Shown: positions 5,243 through 8,516 of the stretch, one piece after another
Position numbering within the stretch: position 1 is the stretch's first letter
Layout of the letters: every line of letters begins with the position of its first letter
Source: CALLQB01 sp036479275
GTDB taxonomy: Bacteria > Actinomycetota > Acidimicrobiia > Acidimicrobiales > SHLQ01
Length of the DNA stretch: 8,516 nt
Assembly: GCA_965524675.1 (NCBI GenBank)
Contig: CBERPN010000186.1
Span: 1 to 8,516 of the forward strand
Direction: 5' to 3'
The notes under the pieces: generated by a model
Told to the model about the DNA's origin: nothing
Databases searched by the model: none
The model's input: the letters and a program-made list of their open reading frames with translations, nothing else
Position numbers and translations under genes: made by a program

Positions 5243-5962
5243 TTGGAGTTAGTGGCAACGCTGGGCGTGCTCGTCCTAGTTTACGCTTCATTCACTATCT
5301 CGGCGTCCGCTGGCCTCGGGGGCTCGCTTCTACTCGTTCCCACTCTGGCCATATTCCTTGGGTCGAAAGAGGGTGTGGCCCTCGCGGCTCTGTTGTTAGC
5401 CAGCAACAACGTCATGAAGCTCATCGCTTACCGTCGAACGCTGCCATTCAGGGCGGCAGTTGTGATCACGTTGCTGATCGTGCTCGGTGCAGCGGTCGGT
5501 TCAACGCTGCTCGTGAATGCGCCCGCGCTCTGGGTGAGTATTGGTGTAATAACTATGTTCACAGCGTCGATAGCAGCTGAGCGTCTGGAGGTGGGTCGTG
5601 TTCAAGCCGGATTTGCACCGTTCATCGCGTTTGCATCGGGCGCCTCCAGCGGATTCTCTGGGACGTCGGGCCCGCTGAAGGGTGTCGCCATCCGCAACCT
5701 CGACCTCGATCGACGCCACTTTGTGGGCGCCGCCTCGCTGGCCTCGTTTGCTGGCGACGCCACCAAAACTGCGATCTTCGCCGAAGCTCAACTACTCGGC
5801 CGCACTTCGCTGCTGCTTGCGTTGGCCGCGGTGCCCCTAATGGCGCTCGGTACCTGGTCGGGGGCTTGTCTGAACGAACGGGTGGGTGAGCAGAAGTTCA
5901 CAGTACTGTTCTGGACCGTCATGGGCGGCTACAGCATCCGCCTAGGCCTGCTACTCATCTAA
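5243..5962 (+). CDS. TSUP family (TauE/SafE) anion permease
   Basis: This 239-residue integral membrane protein is almost entirely hydrophobic, with seven or eight predicted helices arranged as two homologous halves. Each half carries a glycine-rich TSUP motif: ASAGLGGSLLLVP (residues 21-33) and ASGASSGFSGTSGPLKG (131-147). TSUP proteins move sulfite, sulfate, sulfoacetate, thiosulfate or other organic anions across the inner membrane. Next to a sulfatase locus, export of released sulfate or sulfite is a reasonable guess. Translation begins at TTG 5243 with GAGGGG five bases upstream. It is the last gene of the plus-strand run, 88 bases after the hydrolase. It ends facing the glutamate dehydrogenase gene across a repeat-filled gap. 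Confidence 0.85.
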   Translation: MELVATLGVLVLVYASFTISASAGLGGSLLLVPTLAIFLGSKEGVALAALLLASNNVMKLIAYRRTLPFRAAVVITLLIVLGAAVGSTLLVNAPALWVSIGVITMFTASIAAERLEVGRVQAGFAPFIAFASGASSGFSGTSGPLKGVAIRNLDLDRRHFVGAASLASFAGDATKTAIFAEAQLLGRTSLLLALAAVPLMALGTWSGACLNERVGEQKFTVLFWTVMGGYSIRLGLLLI

Positions 5963-5964
5963 CG

Positions 5965-6012
5965 AAATTACTGTTGTAATGACCGGTGAGCGGACCTGTG
6001 GGCAGTAATTTC
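5965..6012. repeat. Long-armed inverted repeat within the first direct-repeat copy
   Basis: AAATTACTG (5965-5973) pairs with CAGTAATTT (6003-6011); the outer G5964 and C6012 also match, giving ten pairs around a 29-base loop. Inside the left arm a second small stem, ATTAC-TGTT-GTAAT (5967-5980), is possible and excludes the long one. The second repeat copy keeps eight pairs of the long stem (6027-6034 with 6064-6071) and the small stem. No T-run follows, so it is not a standard intrinsic terminator, although its place between convergent genes would suit a two-way one. Confidence 0.6.
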
Positions 6013-6082
6013 AGAAGGGGCGCTGTAATTACTGTTGTAATGACCGGTGAGCGGACCTGTGGACAGTAATTTCAGAGAGGGC
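5966..6082. repeat. Two tandem 56-base direct repeats, 61-base period, between convergent genes
   Basis: Copy 1 is 5966-6021 and copy 2 is 6027-6082, separated by GCTGT. They match at 53 of 56 positions, differing at one G/A inside the right-hand half and at two adjacent bases near the end. Each carries the same nested inverted repeats. The pair fills almost all of the 128 bases between the permease stop and the dehydrogenase stop. Two copies are too few and the spacing too short for a CRISPR array. A REP-like or miniature mobile sequence, duplicated locally, is the nearest idea. I do not recognise it. Confidence 0.9.
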
Positions 6083-6090
6083 AATTTGGG

Positions 6091-8424
6091 TTAGGTGGTG
6101 GCGCGGTCGATTAGGTTTCGTACTTCGCGGGCGGCGACCAACAACACGGTGATGTCGGCCGATGTTGTTCGAATCTCTACCAGGGTCTGGCGGTACCTGT
6201 CGACCGACACCTTGTGTTGTTGCATCCACTGGTCGACCCGGGTGGTCGCGTCCTCGCCGTTTTGGCTGGACGCCATAACCAGGCCAGTGAGTTGACGGTG
6301 GTCGGTGTATAGGTCGATTCGCAGTGTGAGGCGGGCGAGGGTCGACCACTGCGAGTCGCGGGGCAACGCCAAGATCCGGTCGAGTAGCCAGGTGAGGTCG
6401 AGCCGGTCGGCGATTGTGAAGTGAGTGGCGGTGACGTCCTCGATCTTTGCGCCGGATTCGGCTGCGACGGCAACGATGTCGAGACCGGCGATCGAGTGCG
6501 GCAGTCCAGCGATGCGCTGAGCGAGTTCGCCGTGCGCTCCATCCGCGGTGTATTCGGCGATCGCAGATTCGAAACTTTGCCGGTCGGTTCCGAGCAGGTG
6601 ATCGCCGAGAGTCTCGATAGTCTCGGCCACCGGTTGAGCTAGCTCGCTGATTGCATCCGAAGCACTAAACGGGTTGGCACGATTTCGGATCAATAAACGA
6701 GTCGCACGCTCGCCGAGTTGGCGACAGCTCAGGTGAGTAGCGAGTTGCTTGTCGACCGAGAGCACTCCATCGAGCGCATTGACAGCGGTAACAACGTCGT
6801 CGAGTCGAAAGATCTGCCACGCCGCGAAGTGAGCTGCCACGATTTCGGTGGCCGGTGCCGAGGTCTCGATACCGAGCCGGTAGATCATTGAGATACCGGC
6901 GCGGTCGACAACTAAGTTCGCCAGCACGTTGGCGATTATCTCGCGACGAAGTTGATGGGCAGCGATGCGATCGGCGAACTGCTCGCGCAGCGGGGTAGGG
7001 AAGTAGCTGAGCAGCAGCGGGGTAAGCGATTTATCGTCGGGCACAGCGGAGTCCAGCAGGGCTGCCTTGAGGATGTTCTTGGTGTATGCCTTGAGAACTG
7101 CAAGTTCTGGAGTCGTTAGACCGGTACCGGCCAGTCTTCGCTCGGCGAGATCGTCGACGTCGGGAAGAGCCTCCAACCGCCGATCGAGTTGGCCCCGCTG
7201 TTCAAGTTGTGCGATGTAGCGGGCGTGCACATCGACCATGCTGATGGCGTCGACCCGAGCCGCGCTGAGTGCGAGCGCCTGCGAGTAGTTGCTGGCCAGC
7301 ACCAACGCAGCGATCTCGTCGGTCATTTCCTTGAGTAATACGTTGCGTTGCTTGCTGGTCATGTCGCCGTCGGCGACGACGCGGTCGAGCAGAATCTTGA
7401 TGTTCACCTCGTGATCGGAACAGTCGACGCCACCGGCATTGTCGATTGCGTCGGTGAAGATCCGTCCTCCGGCTCGCGCAAACTCGATGCGACCGCGCTG
7501 GGTGACACCGAGGTTCCCCCCTTCGCCCACGACGCTGCAGCGCAGATCGCGGCCATCGATTCGTAGCCGATCGTTGGCCTTATCGCCGACCTCGGCGTGG
7601 GTCTCGGAGGACGCCTTAATGTAGGTGCCAATCCCCCCGTTCCAAAAGAGTTGCACAGGGGCTCGGAGCACCGCCGACATCAGCTCGTCCGGGGTGAACG
7701 TGTCGGTGTCGGTGGCGAGGGCTGCTTGAGCTTCGGGCGAGATGGTGATCGACTTGGCCGAGCGTTCGTATACGCCGCCGCCCGTCGAAATCAGCGCTGG
7801 GTCATAGTCGGCCCAACTCGACCGCGGGGTGTCGAAGAGTCGCTGCCGCTCGTCGTAGGACGTGTCGGCATCGGGTGTTGGGTCGATGAATATGTGGCGA
7901 TGATCGAACGCAGCGATGAGCTGGGTGAAGCGCGACCGGAGCATCCCGTTACCAAAAACGTCGCCCGACATGTCGCCGATTCCCACCACGGTAAAGGGTT
8001 CGGTCTGCACATCGCAGCCGAGCTCACGAAAATGCCGTTTGACCGACTCCCAGGCACCGCGAGCGGTGATTCCCATTGCCTTGTGGTCGTAGCCATTTGA
8101 TCCGCCCGAGGCAAAAGCGTCACCGAGCCAGAAGCCACGCTCGATGGCCAGTCCGTTGGCGATATCGGAAAATGTTGCGGTGCCCTTGTCGGCCGCGACG
8201 ACGAGGTAGGTGTCGTCGTCGTCGTATCGAACCGTCAGCGCTGGGGCGACCAGTTGGTCGTCGACGAGGTTGTCGGTGAGGTCGAGTAAGGCACCGACGA
8301 ACAACTTGTAACAGATGACGACCTCTTCACGAACGTCGTCGGCCTTGCGTTTGAGAACAAACCCACCCTTTGCTCCGCCCGGAACGATCACCGAGTTCTT
8401 AACCATCTGAGCCTTTCTAGCCAT
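6091..8424 (-). CDS. gdh: NAD-specific glutamate dehydrogenase (large type), C-terminal catalytic part, N-terminal half missing
   Basis: The 777 residues match the C-terminal half of the large (about 1600-residue) NAD-glutamate dehydrogenase, which interconverts glutamate with 2-oxoglutarate and ammonia. Seen in order: VIVPGGAKGGF (residues 12-22) with the catalytic Lys at K19; AADKGTATFSDIANG (77-91); FWLGDAFASGGSNGYDHK (98-115); the NAD-binding TVVGIGDMSGDVFGNGML (145-162); AFDHRHIFIDP (172-182); PRSSWADYDPALISTGGGV (from 200); FWNGGIGTYIKAS; VVGEGGNLGVTQ; DNAGGVDCSDHEVNIKILLD; and a long helical C-terminal region. Homology begins at KAQMVKN (4-10), which in relatives sits mid-protein after the substrate-binding RGG-x-RWSDR block. 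That block and the N-terminal regulatory half are absent. ATG 8424 has no ribosome site and an in-frame TGA lies seven codons upstream. The product as shown is probably inactive; the break may be biological or an assembly join. Confidence 0.93.
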   Translation of the reverse strand: MARKAQMVKNSVIVPGGAKGGFVLKRKADDVREEVVICYKLFVGALLDLTDNLVDDQLVAPALTVRYDDDDTYLVVAADKGTATFSDIANGLAIERGFWLGDAFASGGSNGYDHKAMGITARGAWESVKRHFRELGCDVQTEPFTVVGIGDMSGDVFGNGMLRSRFTQLIAAFDHRHIFIDPTPDADTSYDERQRLFDTPRSSWADYDPALISTGGGVYERSAKSITISPEAQAALATDTDTFTPDELMSAVLRAPVQLFWNGGIGTYIKASSETHAEVGDKANDRLRIDGRDLRCSVVGEGGNLGVTQRGRIEFARAGGRIFTDAIDNAGGVDCSDHEVNIKILLDRVVADGDMTSKQRNVLLKEMTDEIAALVLASNYSQALALSAARVDAISMVDVHARYIAQLEQRGQLDRRLEALPDVDDLAERRLAGTGLTTPELAVLKAYTKNILKAALLDSAVPDDKSLTPLLLSYFPTPLREQFADRIAAHQLRREIIANVLANLVVDRAGISMIYRLGIETSAPATEIVAAHFAAWQIFRLDDVVTAVNALDGVLSVDKQLATHLSCRQLGERATRLLIRNRANPFSASDAISELAQPVAETIETLGDHLLGTDRQSFESAIAEYTADGAHGELAQRIAGLPHSIAGLDIVAVAAESGAKIEDVTATHFTIADRLDLTWLLDRILALPRDSQWSTLARLTLRIDLYTDHRQLTGLVMASSQNGEDATTRVDQWMQQHKVSVDRYRQTLVEIRTTSADITVLLVAAREVRNLIDRATT

Positions 8425-8516
8425 ATAATTCCAGTTTTGGGATCAGAAGAACTCAGATATAATCTGGGTCCTTGTTCTTTTCCCTTGTTTTGTTGAAACC
8501 CTACTTCCATTCGTAA
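8425..8516. other. AT-rich 92-base tail abutting the truncated dehydrogenase gene; no gene seen
   Basis: By direct count 34 of 92 bases are G or C (37%), far below the rest of the window. None of the three minus-strand frames shows the glutamate dehydrogenase residues that should precede KAQMVKN, and the frame of the gene is closed by a TGA. It contains a perfect TATAAT (8458-8463, plus strand) and a small inverted repeat, CAGAT-ATA-ATCTG (8454-8466), both unsurprising in AT-rich DNA. It may be the edge of an inserted element or foreign sequence joined during assembly. Confidence 0.6.

Noticed and set aside
5155..5580. A 141-codon open frame beginning directly after the hydrolase stop.
   Set aside because: Most of it lies in another frame of the TSUP permease, it has no ribosome site and the translation shows no recognisable pattern.
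5966..6082. A CRISPR array start.
   Set aside because: Only two units, each 56 bases, with a five-base gap; repeats are too long and there is no spacer-sized unique sequence.
5957..6096. An attC-like outline: ATCTAAC (5957-5963) and GTTAGGT (6090-6096) fit the RYYYAAC and GTTRRRY boxes, with AAATT/AATTT pairing just inside, spanning 140 bases.
   Set aside because: Both boxes are built from the stop codons and last codons of the two convergent genes, so the match is largely forced. There is no integrase, no second site and no cassette-like layout. Folding the bottom strand with an attC covariance model would settle it.
8458..8463. Perfect TATAAT on the plus strand near the right edge.
   Set aside because: It lies in AT-rich sequence of doubtful origin, has no good -35 and no downstream gene in the window.

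Overview
The window is bacterial chromosomal DNA of moderately high GC (one directly counted 60-base line inside the 6.1-8.4 kb gene is 57% GC). Dense packing, four-base stop/start overlaps, GTG and TTG starts, a possible leaderless promoter and a large-type NAD-glutamate dehydrogenase fit an actinobacterium, perhaps of the Acidimicrobiia. That placement is an impression from gene style, not a phylogenetic result.

Layout. On the minus strand at the left edge, a class I SAM-dependent methyltransferase (168-1019) reads through an ATGA overlap into a sulfatase (1-171). The sulfatase leaves the window after its formylglycine-site motif and looks like choline-sulfatases. A 131-base divergent region (1020-1150) separates these from a plus-strand run: a Bcr/CflA-type MFS transporter (1151-2401), a VapB antitoxin (2398-2643), a VapC PIN-domain toxin (2640-3008), a Rieske-type mononuclear iron oxygenase (3048-4289), an alpha/beta hydrolase (4357-5154) and a TSUP (TauE/SafE) anion permease (5243-5962). 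Transporter, antitoxin and toxin overlap by four bases at each junction. The remaining gaps are 39, 67 and 88 bases.

After the permease comes a convergent intergenic region (5963-6090), filled by two 56-base direct repeats at a 61-base period, each containing inverted repeats. The rest is a minus-strand gene (6091-8424) for the C-terminal part of the large NAD-specific glutamate dehydrogenase. Its homology stops abruptly at the start codon, an in-frame stop lies seven codons upstream, and the last 92 bases of the window are only 37% GC. The gene therefore lacks the N-terminal half normal for its family, through a real rearrangement or an assembly join.

How the genes may work together (inference): a choline-sulfatase-like sulfatase, a methyltransferase, a transporter, an oxygenase related to those acting on quaternary amines, a hydrolase and a TSUP permease that could export sulfite or sulfate would suit uptake and breakdown of a sulfated and/or N-methylated small molecule. 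No reductase partner for the oxygenase, no sulfatase-maturing enzyme and no regulator gene lies in the window. The toxin-antitoxin pair sits inside this metabolic run and appears to carry its own promoter and operator within the transporter's 3' end.
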